From an uncultured Tateyamaria sp. (GTDB lineage: Bacteria > Pseudomonadota > Alphaproteobacteria > Rhodobacterales > Rhodobacteraceae), in NCBI RefSeq assembly GCF_947503385.1, contig NZ_CANNDO010000008.1, positions 62,001-126,000 of the forward strand: a stretch of DNA of 64,000 nt. The letters run 5' to 3'. Both the position numbers and the translations under genes were made by a program. A model generated the notes under the pieces. The model ran no database searches. It had not been told where the DNA came from and was given only the letters and a program-made list of their open reading frames with translations. The stretch's first letter is position 1, and the number at the start of each line of letters is the position of its first letter. Below are positions 25,964 to 33,279 of this stretch, piece by piece.

Positions 25964-26706
25964 GCGGCGAGCCCCTCACCCGGTTGCCAGCCGCCGGGCG
26001 GAATGCGACCGGGTTCCACATAAGCCGACCACAGCGCGTCCAACTGTGCCCACAGCACCTCGGTCTTGAAAGTCAGCGCGCGCACGGCTGCGTCCTGATC
26101 GGGCCGCGTTACGGCGTGATCCATCACCCATTTCAGGCCAAAGGCCACGTCTTTGGGCGCCTCGTTCAGACGGTTCTGGAAATAGGACAGCGTGTCGGCA
26201 TTGGCGAACTCGTAATGCTCCAGCAGGCCCGCGATACGGTTCTTGTGGATGGCCGGTGCGAACAGTTCGGTCAGCGACGATGCCACGGCGGGCAACAGCG
26301 GCTCGTCCCGCACAAACCGCACATAGGCGTCAACGGCAAAGCGTGTGGCAGGCAGAATGCCCGCTTCGGACGCGACATAATCAGGGTCCAGCCCCACGCC
26401 CTCGGCCAGTTTCAGCCAACGGGCAATGCCGCCCTCGCCCGGGGCCGACCCATCGTGATCCTCGATCCGCGACCGCCACGCGCGGCGCAGGGCCGGATCG
26501 CTCACACGGGACATGAAAGCGGCGTCCTTCATCGGAATGCGCGTCTGGTAATAATACCGGTTGATCACCCACGCCCGCACCTGATCCGGCGTGCAATCGC
26601 CCGCGTGCAGCTTGTGGTGAAACGGGTGCTTGTCGTGATAGCGCGCGTCGCCAACGGCGCGCAACCGCGCCTCGAAGGCCTCGGCACTGTCAGGCTGATC
26701 GGTCAC
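25960..26706 (-). CDS. pqqC: Pyrroloquinoline-quinone synthase PqqC
   Basis: Protein of 248 residues, an all-helical oxidase that performs the last ring closure and eight-electron oxidation of PQQ. The family region YHDKHPFHHKLHAGDCTPDQ, then WVINRYYYQTRIPMKDAAFM, is intact. It overlaps pqqB and pqqD by 4 bp each. Confidence 0.97.
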   Translation of the reverse strand: MTDQPDSAEAFEARLRAVGDARYHDKHPFHHKLHAGDCTPDQVRAWVINRYYYQTRIPMKDAAFMSRVSDPALRRAWRSRIEDHDGSAPGEGGIARWLKLAEGVGLDPDYVASEAGILPATRFAVDAYVRFVRDEPLLPAVASSLTELFAPAIHKNRIAGLLEHYEFANADTLSYFQNRLNEAPKDVAFGLKWVMDHAVTRPDQDAAVRALTFKTEVLWAQLDALWSAYVEPGRIPPGGWQPGEGLAA

Positions 26707-27590
26707 AGCGTGATCTCCATCCCGTCAAAGGCAATTTCCCACCCGCGCGCCAGCACCTCCGCCCGCTCGGGCGCGTCCGGTTGCAGGATGGGGTTTGTGT
26801 TGTTGATGTGGATGAACAGCTTGCGCCCGCCCACATTGTCCAGCCGCGCCAGCGACCCCAGGTCCCCGTTCAACGGCACATGGCCCATGCGCGCGCCGGT
26901 TTTCTCGCCCGTGCCGGTGCGCTGCATGTCGTCATTGTTCCAAACCGTGCCATCAAACAGCAGCAGGTCCACGGCACCGAGCCGGTCCAGCAACCAGTCG
27001 GGAATGGCGGCGCATCCCGGCACATAGGCCGCCCGCGTCGTGCCGTCCTCCAGCATCAGGCCCACGGTCTGCTCTCCCACTTCTTCAAGGTTCAGCGTCT
27101 CCCCTTCGAGAAACAGCGCCACCTTTCCCGGCACGGCAAAGGGGGTGACTGTCAGGCCGGGCACCGGTTCAAACGGCACATCCAGCGTGATCCGGTGCTG
27201 CGCCACCAGTGCAGCGTCCAGCACCCCAAACACCGAATTGCTCTGCAAAATTTCCAGCCCCGCCGCCGTGGCAAAGACATCGAACGGCGTCTTTTCCCGC
27301 AAGGTCAGCAGGCCCGCGATATGGTCAATATCGCCGTTGGTCAGCACCACCGACGCAATGGGCGAGCCGCGCAATCCCGGCGGGTGCATCTGCGCACAGG
27401 CATCCACCTGCGCCCGGATGTCGGGCGAGGCGTTCAGCACCGCCCACGCAGCCCCGTCCACCGACACGGCGACCGACGATTGCGTCATGCGCGGGATCAC
27501 ACCCTTGCGCGCGTCCGTGCAGTTGCGGCAGCCACAATTCCATTGGGGCAGCCCCCCGCCGGCGGCTGCCCCAAGAACAATCAATCTCAT
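26703..27590 (-). CDS. pqqB: PQQ biosynthesis protein PqqB
   Basis: Protein of 295 residues with a metallo-beta-lactamase fold. It shows the N-terminal family motif GGGLPQWNCGCRNCTDARKG and the NGDIDHIAGLL metal-site region. PqqB is an iron-dependent hydroxylase acting on the processed Glu-Tyr precursor. It follows pqqA by 15 bp and overlaps pqqC by 4 bp. Confidence 0.97.
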   Translation of the reverse strand: MRLIVLGAAAGGGLPQWNCGCRNCTDARKGVIPRMTQSSVAVSVDGAAWAVLNASPDIRAQVDACAQMHPPGLRGSPIASVVLTNGDIDHIAGLLTLREKTPFDVFATAAGLEILQSNSVFGVLDAALVAQHRITLDVPFEPVPGLTVTPFAVPGKVALFLEGETLNLEEVGEQTVGLMLEDGTTRAAYVPGCAAIPDWLLDRLGAVDLLLFDGTVWNNDDMQRTGTGEKTGARMGHVPLNGDLGSLARLDNVGGRKLFIHINNTNPILQPDAPERAEVLARGWEIAFDGMEITL

Positions 27591-27605
27591 GTAAGTCTGT
27601 GTGGC

Positions 27606-27713
27606 TTAGATCACGTCGCGCTCGGCGCCGCGGTCATCGTCCTCACCGGGGCCATACATGTTGATCTCCATGCCGCACTTCACTTCGCGCGCTTTGGGTT
27701 TTGTCCATGCCAT
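27606..27713 (-). CDS. pqqA: PQQ precursor peptide PqqA
   Basis: A gene of 35 codons. The peptide begins MAWTKPKAREVKCGMEINMY and continues with an acidic tail. Glu16 and Tyr20 in EINMY are the residues that PqqE cross-links to build PQQ. A strong GGAGG site precedes the ATG at 27713. It is first in the pqqABCDE operon. Confidence 0.96.
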   Translation of the reverse strand: MAWTKPKAREVKCGMEINMYGPGEDDDRGAERDVI

Positions 27714-27741
27714 AACGAATTCCTCCTCTTTTGCCTGATCA

Positions 27742-27783
27742 CGATAACGGGGCAGCGGCGCGGGACATATGCGACTTTAGCCC
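27742..27783 (-). promoter_or_regulatory. Promoter with shared motif, upstream of pqqA
   Basis: Minus-strand site GGGCTAAAGTCGCATATGT (27783 to 27765) shares GGCTnnnGTCGCAT with the 7620 site. A GTTATCG -10 candidate lies at 27748 to 27742, about 36 bp from the motif start, and the pqqA ribosome-binding site follows. Confidence 0.5.
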
Positions 27784-27788
27784 TAGCC

Positions 27789-29135
27789 TCACTCGGACCA
27801 GACCGCCATCTTGCGGTCGATGGTCTTGCGCGAGACGCCCAGACGGCGGGCCGCCTCGGCCCGGTTGCCGTCACACAGGTCGAGCATCCGCAGGATGTGC
27901 CGCTGCACCACCAGATCAAGGTTTTCGATCGCCTGCGCCCCTGTCACACTGCCCCCGCCGGAAAACTCCTCCGGGAAAGCGCCCAGAATGACCGACCGTT
28001 CAATAAGGTTGCGCAATTCCCGCACATTGCCTGGCCATGCGTAGCGCCGCAGCTTCAGCAATGTTTCCTCGTCCAGTTCCAGCGACGGCATGGCAAGCGA
28101 GGCGGAAAACTGCGCCATGAAATGCGCGGCCAATTCAACGATATCGTCCATCCGGTCCCTGAGCGGCGGCATGTCGATCTTGACCACGTGGATGCGGTGA
28201 TACAGGTCCGCCCGGAACCGCCCCGCCGCCACTGACGCCTCGATGTCGTCATTGGTGGCAAAGAGGAACCGCACGTTCAGCGGGATCTCCCGCTCGGCAC
28301 CGACGGGCCGCACTTTCTTGTCCTCCAGCACGCGCAGCAGCGCGGCCTGCACCGTCTCGGGCATCTGCGCAATCTCGTCGAGCAGCAGCGTGCCGCCATC
28401 AGCCAGCAGCAACAGCCCCGGTTTCAGCCGGTCCTCCGCCTCGACCACGCCAAAAAGTTCATCGGCGAAACGGTCCGGCTGGATCGTGGCGCAGTTCACG
28501 GGAACAAAGGGCGCATCGGCCCGGTCCGACGCGTCGTGCAGGTGGCGCGCGGCCATCTCCTTGCCCGTGCCGCTGGCGCCGGTGAACAGCACCGGCGTGG
28601 GCAGCGGGGCCAGCCGTGCCAGCATCCCGCGCACATCCTCCATCGGTTCGGAATTGCCCAAAAGCTTGCCATGCCCTTGCCCCGACGACAGTTCGCGCCG
28701 CAGCAGCGTGTTGTCCCGTTGCAGGTATTTGCGGTCCAGCGTGCGGGCCACGGCGCTGAGAATTTGATTGGCGCGGAATGGTTTGAGGACAAAATCGCTG
28801 ACCCCTGCCCGCAGGGCTGCAATCGCTGTCTCAAGGTCCGCATAAGCGGTAATCAGGATCGCGTCAGCAAACAGGCCCTTGCGCTTTTGTTCCGTCAGCC
28901 AGTCAAGGCCCGTCCCCCCCGGCATCAGATTGTCGAAAATCACCAGATCATATTGCGCGTCATCCAGCGCCTTGGTCGCCTGCGCAGGCGATCCCACGGC
29001 CTCCACACGCTTGACCCGCGGCTCCAGCGTCTTGGTCAGAAAATGCCGCATCCCCGGCTCGTCATCAATCACGAGGATCGACGCGCCAGCCAGCGACTTG
29101 CCGTAGATATCCGGGGTGGAGCGCGGCGCGTTCAT
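27789..29135 (-). CDS. NtrC-family response regulator with AAA+ domain lacking GAFTGA
   Basis: Protein of 448 residues: receiver domain (phospho-acceptor in VIFDNLMPGGTG), central AAA+ domain with Walker A TGASGTGKE and Walker B GGTLLLDEI, and a C-terminal Fis-type helix-turn-helix (GNRAEAARRLGVSRKTID). The GAFTGA loop that contacts sigma-54 is missing; DELFGVVEAEDRLKPGLLLL occupies that place. Such regulators (R. capsulatus NtrC is the known case) act with the housekeeping sigma factor. It is last in the formate dehydrogenase operon direction; no kinase is adjacent. The start at 29135 follows a small membrane-protein gene by 4 bp. Confidence 0.92.
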   Translation of the reverse strand: MNAPRSTPDIYGKSLAGASILVIDDEPGMRHFLTKTLEPRVKRVEAVGSPAQATKALDDAQYDLVIFDNLMPGGTGLDWLTEQKRKGLFADAILITAYADLETAIAALRAGVSDFVLKPFRANQILSAVARTLDRKYLQRDNTLLRRELSSGQGHGKLLGNSEPMEDVRGMLARLAPLPTPVLFTGASGTGKEMAARHLHDASDRADAPFVPVNCATIQPDRFADELFGVVEAEDRLKPGLLLLADGGTLLLDEIAQMPETVQAALLRVLEDKKVRPVGAEREIPLNVRFLFATNDDIEASVAAGRFRADLYHRIHVVKIDMPPLRDRMDDIVELAAHFMAQFSASLAMPSLELDEETLLKLRRYAWPGNVRELRNLIERSVILGAFPEEFSGGGSVTGAQAIENLDLVVQRHILRMLDLCDGNRAEAARRLGVSRKTIDRKMAVWSE

Positions 29136-29139
29136 CGGC

Positions 29140-29265
29140 TCAGTCCAGCCGCACAGCGTCGCCTGACTGTACCGCGTCAGACGAAAACCCCATCTCGTGC
29201 AGCACAAAATACGATGCCACGGAAATCACGATCATCGCGGCAAATCCCATCATCATGGCCTTCAT
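29140..29265 (-). CDS. Small single-helix membrane protein
   Basis: A 41-codon gene between the WD40-cytochrome and the NtrC-like regulator. The product begins MKAMMMGFAAMIVISVASYF, a single hydrophobic helix, and ends in a short polar tail (SDAVQSGDAVRLD). A GGAGAG site precedes the ATG, and both neighbours are within 10 bp, which supports real translation. Function unknown; it may be a small subunit or stabiliser of the membrane-bound formate dehydrogenase. Confidence 0.7.
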   Translation of the reverse strand: MKAMMMGFAAMIVISVASYFVLHEMGFSSDAVQSGDAVRLD

Positions 29266-29274
29266 CGGTCTCTC

Positions 29275-30564
29275 CTATTCGGTTGCGTCGCGCAAAAAGG
29301 CGATCAAATCGGCGCGGTCCTGCGGTGCCGCGATCACCTGCATCGGCATCTTTGATCCCGGAATGTAGTGGTCCGGGCCTTCGTCAAACAGGGCGTCAAT
29401 CGTGGTGTCATCCCAGACAATCGCAGACCCGTCCAGCGTTGGCGAGTAGCGATAGCCCGGCACCACACCCGCCTTGCGCCCGAAGACCCCGTGCAGCGTC
29501 GGCCCCGCCTTGCGCGACGGTCCGTCCTCAAGGCTGTGGCAGATCGAACATTTGCGCATGAACTGCCGTTCACCATTGCTCATCGTCGCTGCGTCGCGCA
29601 GGAAACTGCGGGTGTCGCCGCCCGCCGGGTCGTAGGTATCCAAAAGCGCCACAGGCCAGGCATAAATCACGTCGTCGATCCCACCCGCATGGATCACCGT
29701 CCCGTCCGTGGAAAAGGCCAGCGCCCAGACCGGCCCTTGCCGCATGGCGCGAAAGTCGCGGGCAATCCGCCAGTCGTTTGTGTCCACCATCATGATGTGC
29801 CCCTCACCATCCCCGATGGCGAGTTGCCCGGTGGGCGCGTGAAAATCCATCGACAGGATGGGGCGGCGGTCGAGGGTGAAATCTGCAATCTCTTCACCCG
29901 TCTCCCGGTTGATCACCCGCGTGGTGCCGTCGACAGCGCCATAGGCGAGCCAGTCGCCGTGAACGACAATCCGGTTGATGCCAAACCCCTGATTGGCAAT
30001 GATCCGCGATCCCATCCCGCCCCAAACGCGCACTGTCCCGTCGGACGATGCCGAATAAAGCGCACCGTCAGGATCAAAGGCGACATCCGTCACGTTCGAC
30101 CGGTGATCGGTCAGGTCGCCGCCGATCTTGGCAGATGGCTGCGCACCATCCGACAGCAGCGAGGAAAACAGGCTCATTATCCGAATGGAGCCGTCCCAAC
30201 TGGCTATCGCCGCGCTCCGCCGATCCGGTGCAATGGCAATGGCACTGATCTTGCCCTTCATCCGGGTCACTTCAAAAGGCTCCGGGTCATCGGGACGCCA
30301 CATCAGAACGCGGAAATCGTCACCGCCCGAAAACGCCACGGACGCGCTATATGTCACTGCCGTTACCGCCGCATCATGGCCTTCGCGCCATTCCGGCCCC
30401 GGCCACAGACCGACCGAGTTGTCGAAACTCGCAGACGCCAGTGCCCCGTCCGGCGACACATCCAGCGCCATGACAGGGCCGCCATGGCCCTTGTAGGTCG
30501 TGAATTCCTGCGCGGCGGCGGGCAGCGCGAGGCACAGCAAAAGACTACTCAGCAGGTGTCGCAT
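29275..30564 (-). CDS. Exported WD40-repeat protein fused to cytochrome c
   Basis: Protein of 429 residues with a signal peptide (MRHLLSSLLLCLALPAAAQE). Residues about 25-310 form WD40-like blades (TYKGHGGPVMALDVSPDGAL and similar). Residues about 330-429 form a class I cytochrome c domain with heme site KCSICHSLE and a Met ligand candidate in GSKMPMQVI. The start overlaps the cytochrome b gene end by 20 bp. A periplasmic electron carrier or docking factor for formate dehydrogenase is likely. Confidence 0.88.
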   Translation of the reverse strand: MRHLLSSLLLCLALPAAAQEFTTYKGHGGPVMALDVSPDGALASASFDNSVGLWPGPEWREGHDAAVTAVTYSASVAFSGGDDFRVLMWRPDDPEPFEVTRMKGKISAIAIAPDRRSAAIASWDGSIRIMSLFSSLLSDGAQPSAKIGGDLTDHRSNVTDVAFDPDGALYSASSDGTVRVWGGMGSRIIANQGFGINRIVVHGDWLAYGAVDGTTRVINRETGEEIADFTLDRRPILSMDFHAPTGQLAIGDGEGHIMMVDTNDWRIARDFRAMRQGPVWALAFSTDGTVIHAGGIDDVIYAWPVALLDTYDPAGGDTRSFLRDAATMSNGERQFMRKCSICHSLEDGPSRKAGPTLHGVFGRKAGVVPGYRYSPTLDGSAIVWDDTTIDALFDEGPDHYIPGSKMPMQVIAAPQDRADLIAFLRDATE

Positions 30565-31729
30565 CTTTAGGTGCTGCCTTGCCCTTTGCCTCCAACTCTT
30601 CGAGCCACAGCGAATGGTGCTGGCGCGCCCACGCCTCGTCCACCTCGCCCGTGCCCATCGCGTCATAGGCGCCTTCCATGCCCACCGACCCGATGTAGAT
30701 ATGCGCGATGATGATCGCCATCAGAACAAAGGCCACAATGGCGTGCCACGCTTGGGCGTATTGCATCTCTTCGTGCGGGGCGAGGCCCTCGGGCAACGGC
30801 CCGTAAATCGGCAGGCTTTCGATCCCCACGGACCGCATCAAATCAAACGTCTTCATGAACATCGGGAACTCAAAGGGGAACAGCAACGACACACCCGAAA
30901 GCGAAATTGAACCGCCCAGCAGGATCACCGACCAAAAGATGATCTTTTGCCCGCCGTTGAACTTTTTCGCTGGCGGGTGTTTCGATCCAATGATGCCGCC
31001 CGCTTGGGCAAACCACGTGATGTCGGTGCGGTTCGGGATATTGTGCCAGACCCACAGCACAAAAATGGCGACCAGCGCCACGATAAACGCCCACGCCACA
31101 TTGTTGTGGATGTATTTCGACGCCATCAGCAGCGTCGCGTTGAACTCTTTGGAGATGTAAGGCGCGATGAACATGCGCCCGAACAGGGTCAGCAACCCGG
31201 TGATCCCCAGCAGGATGAACGACCCGGCCAGCAACCAGTGCGATGCCCGCTCAAAGCTCTTGAAGCGGGTGACCGTGCGGCCCGTTTTCTCGTAATCCAG
31301 CTTGACCCGGCCCCGCAGGACAAAGAACACGACAAGCAAGGCGATGGTGCCCAGCAGCAGATAGCCCCCGTATTTCGCCAAAGGTCCCTGCCGGAATTGC
31401 AGCCACGCCATGCCGCCATCCTGCACCAGAACGGTGGCCACCTCACCGCCCGACGACACGGTGATGTCAGCCGATCCGTAGCGCAGCGCACGCCACAGGT
31501 CCGGGTCGGACGCGCCGCCCAATGTGCCAAGTTGCCCCGAAAGGTCGCGCGCAGCCCCCGCCGCATCGCCGGTTTTGGGCGCGACCTCTTCGCCGCGCTG
31601 GCGGGCCATGATGTCCTCAAGCGTCTGTGCGCCGCCCGTTGCGGCGCGGTCGCCCGCCGCGTCCTGCGCATCCGCCAACGCAGGCCACATCCCCAGGCAC
31701 AACACAAAAACCAGAATGGCACGTAGCAT
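30545..31729 (-). CDS. fdhI: Formate dehydrogenase gamma subunit, cytochrome b
   Basis: Membrane protein of 394 residues: a signal peptide, a periplasmic N-terminal region (to about 120) and four to five helices with the FdnI/FdhI-type cytochrome b pattern (FERASHWLLAGSFILLGITG, YIHNNVAWAFIVALVAIFVL, YAQAWHAIVAFVLMAIIIAH). Histidines in these helices are the likely heme b ligands. It anchors the complex and passes electrons to quinone. The extended N-terminal region is larger than in E. coli FdnI. Confidence 0.92.
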   Translation of the reverse strand: MLRAILVFVLCLGMWPALADAQDAAGDRAATGGAQTLEDIMARQRGEEVAPKTGDAAGAARDLSGQLGTLGGASDPDLWRALRYGSADITVSSGGEVATVLVQDGGMAWLQFRQGPLAKYGGYLLLGTIALLVVFFVLRGRVKLDYEKTGRTVTRFKSFERASHWLLAGSFILLGITGLLTLFGRMFIAPYISKEFNATLLMASKYIHNNVAWAFIVALVAIFVLWVWHNIPNRTDITWFAQAGGIIGSKHPPAKKFNGGQKIIFWSVILLGGSISLSGVSLLFPFEFPMFMKTFDLMRSVGIESLPIYGPLPEGLAPHEEMQYAQAWHAIVAFVLMAIIIAHIYIGSVGMEGAYDAMGTGEVDEAWARQHHSLWLEELEAKGKAAPKDATPAE

Positions 31730-31765
31730 ATCTTGTCTCTCCTCATGCCGCGCCCGGGCGCGGCG

Positions 31766-32467
31766 TTATCCTTCGATGCTGATCAGCTCGATCGTGAAAT
31801 TCAGCACTTCGTTTGGCCCAATGGCCTGCCCTGCACCATTGGCCCCATAGGCCAGGTCGGATGGAATCCAGACGTCCCATTTGGCGCCGGGTGACATCAG
31901 TTGCAGCACCTCCTGCCAGCCGGGAATGACACCGCCCACAGGGAACGTCGCAGGTTCGCCACGCGCGATCGAACTGTCGAAAACGCTGCCATCCAGCAGG
32001 CGGCCCTCGTAATGCACCGTGACCGTCTGATCCGCCGACGGGCTGTCACCACTGCCCGCCGCGCGGACCTCGTATTGCAGACCACTGTCAGTCGTGACCA
32101 CCCCGCTGCGTGTGGCGTTGGCTTCGAGATAGGCGGCATTGTCCGTCAGCTTCTGTTCCGCACTGGCGGCAGCTTCGGCTTGCTGGCGCTGCTGGACAAC
32201 AGCCTGCATCGCGCCCACTGCGGCCTGCATCTCTTCGGAGGTCAGCCGGGGTTCCTTGCCGTCCACGGCGTCCTGAATGGCGAGGGCCAGTGCGGCCACG
32301 TCGACTTCGGCAAAACCCTGATCGCGAATGTTCAGCCCGACCTGCAATCCAATGGCATAGCTGGCGCGGGCGATATCGGTGTCCAGCGGGGGTGCGTCCT
32401 GCGCCACCACGGGCAGTGGGGACAGACACAAGGCGCTGACAGTGAGCGCGGGTACGAGACGATGCAT
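31766..32467 (-). CDS. FKBP-type peptidyl-prolyl cis-trans isomerase, exported
   Basis: Protein of 233 residues with a signal peptide (VPALTVSALCLSPLPVVAQD), an FkpA-like helical N-terminal domain (about 30-120) and a C-terminal FKBP domain (about 130-233: VTVHYEGRLLDGSVFDSS, FPVGGVIPGWQEVLQLM, PNEVLNFTIELISIEG). It probably aids folding of periplasmic formate dehydrogenase or cytochrome subunits, given its place between the beta and gamma subunit genes. An alternative start lies at 32497. Confidence 0.92.
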   Translation of the reverse strand: MHRLVPALTVSALCLSPLPVVAQDAPPLDTDIARASYAIGLQVGLNIRDQGFAEVDVAALALAIQDAVDGKEPRLTSEEMQAAVGAMQAVVQQRQQAEAAASAEQKLTDNAAYLEANATRSGVVTTDSGLQYEVRAAGSGDSPSADQTVTVHYEGRLLDGSVFDSSIARGEPATFPVGGVIPGWQEVLQLMSPGAKWDVWIPSDLAYGANGAGQAIGPNEVLNFTIELISIEG

Positions 32468-32547
32468 GGTAAGCCTTTCAAAAATCGGAAACATCATGAC
32501 TCCGTAGCTATCGCCCCCGGCGACCCATGCCAAATGAACTGAAAGGG

Positions 32548-32604
32548 AGCGCGGATATCCGCCGCGCTGCCAGATTGCCCGGGCAGCCTTGCCGCTGCCC
32601 GGGC
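32548..32604. repeat. Two tandem hairpins between fdh beta and FKBP genes
   Basis: The first inverted repeat (32548-32568) has AGCGCGG and CCGCGCT arms with the palindrome CGGATATCCG inside. The second (32577-32604) has perfect 11-bp arms GCCCGGGCAGC and GCTGCCCGGGC around a 6-base loop. No T-run follows on the minus strand, so these may be attenuators or mRNA-stabilising structures rather than simple terminators. Confidence 0.75.
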
Positions 32605-32657
32605 GTGCTGGAATCGCCGGTGCACGTGTTGCGCACACTGACCGGCGATCCCGTCGC

Positions 32658-33266
32658 TTAGCCGTCCTGACGACCGTAGGCCGAACCCCAGCCCCACGCG
32701 CCCGAACCAAAGCCGCGCGCCACGACGCGCTCGCGGTAGATGGCGGACACAACGTCACCATCACCCGCCAACAGCGCCTTGGTGGAACACATCTCGGCGC
32801 AGATGGGCAGCTTGCCCTCGGCGATCCGGTTGCGCCCGTACTTGGCGAATTCGGCGGTCGAGTGGGTTTCTTCGGGACCACCGGCGCAGAAGGTACATTT
32901 GTCCATCTTGCCGCGGCTGCCAAAGTTGCCGGCCTGCGGGAATTGCGGCGCGCCAAAGGGGCACGCGTAAAAGCAATAACCACACCCGATGCAGAGGTCC
33001 TTGGAGTGCAGAACCACCCCTTCCTCGTTTTGGTAAAAGCAGTCCACAGGGCAGACCGCCATACAAGGCGCATCGGAACAGTGCATACACGCCACAGAGA
33101 TCGACCGTTCGCCGGGATCACCATCATTGATGGTGACCACGCGGCGGCGGTTGATGCCCCAAGGCACTTCATGCTCGTTCTTACAGGCCGTGACGCAGGC
33201 GTTGCATTCAATGCAGCGCTCGGCGTCGCACAGGAACTTGGCTCTCGCCTGTCCTCCTAATGCCAT
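32658..33266 (-). CDS. fdhB: Formate dehydrogenase beta subunit, four [4Fe-4S] clusters
   Basis: Protein of 202 residues with the ferredoxin-type cysteine groups of FDH beta subunits: CIECNACVTACKNEH, CMHCSDAPCMAVCPVDC, CIGCGYCFYACPFG, and CTFC with a later CAEMC. It links the catalytic subunit to the cytochrome b subunit. It lies 13 bp downstream of the alpha subunit. No C-terminal membrane helix is present, unlike FdnH. Confidence 0.94.
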   Translation of the reverse strand: MALGGQARAKFLCDAERCIECNACVTACKNEHEVPWGINRRRVVTINDGDPGERSISVACMHCSDAPCMAVCPVDCFYQNEEGVVLHSKDLCIGCGYCFYACPFGAPQFPQAGNFGSRGKMDKCTFCAGGPEETHSTAEFAKYGRNRIAEGKLPICAEMCSTKALLAGDGDVVSAIYRERVVARGFGSGAWGWGSAYGRQDG

Positions 33267-33279
33267 GTCGTAATCCTCC

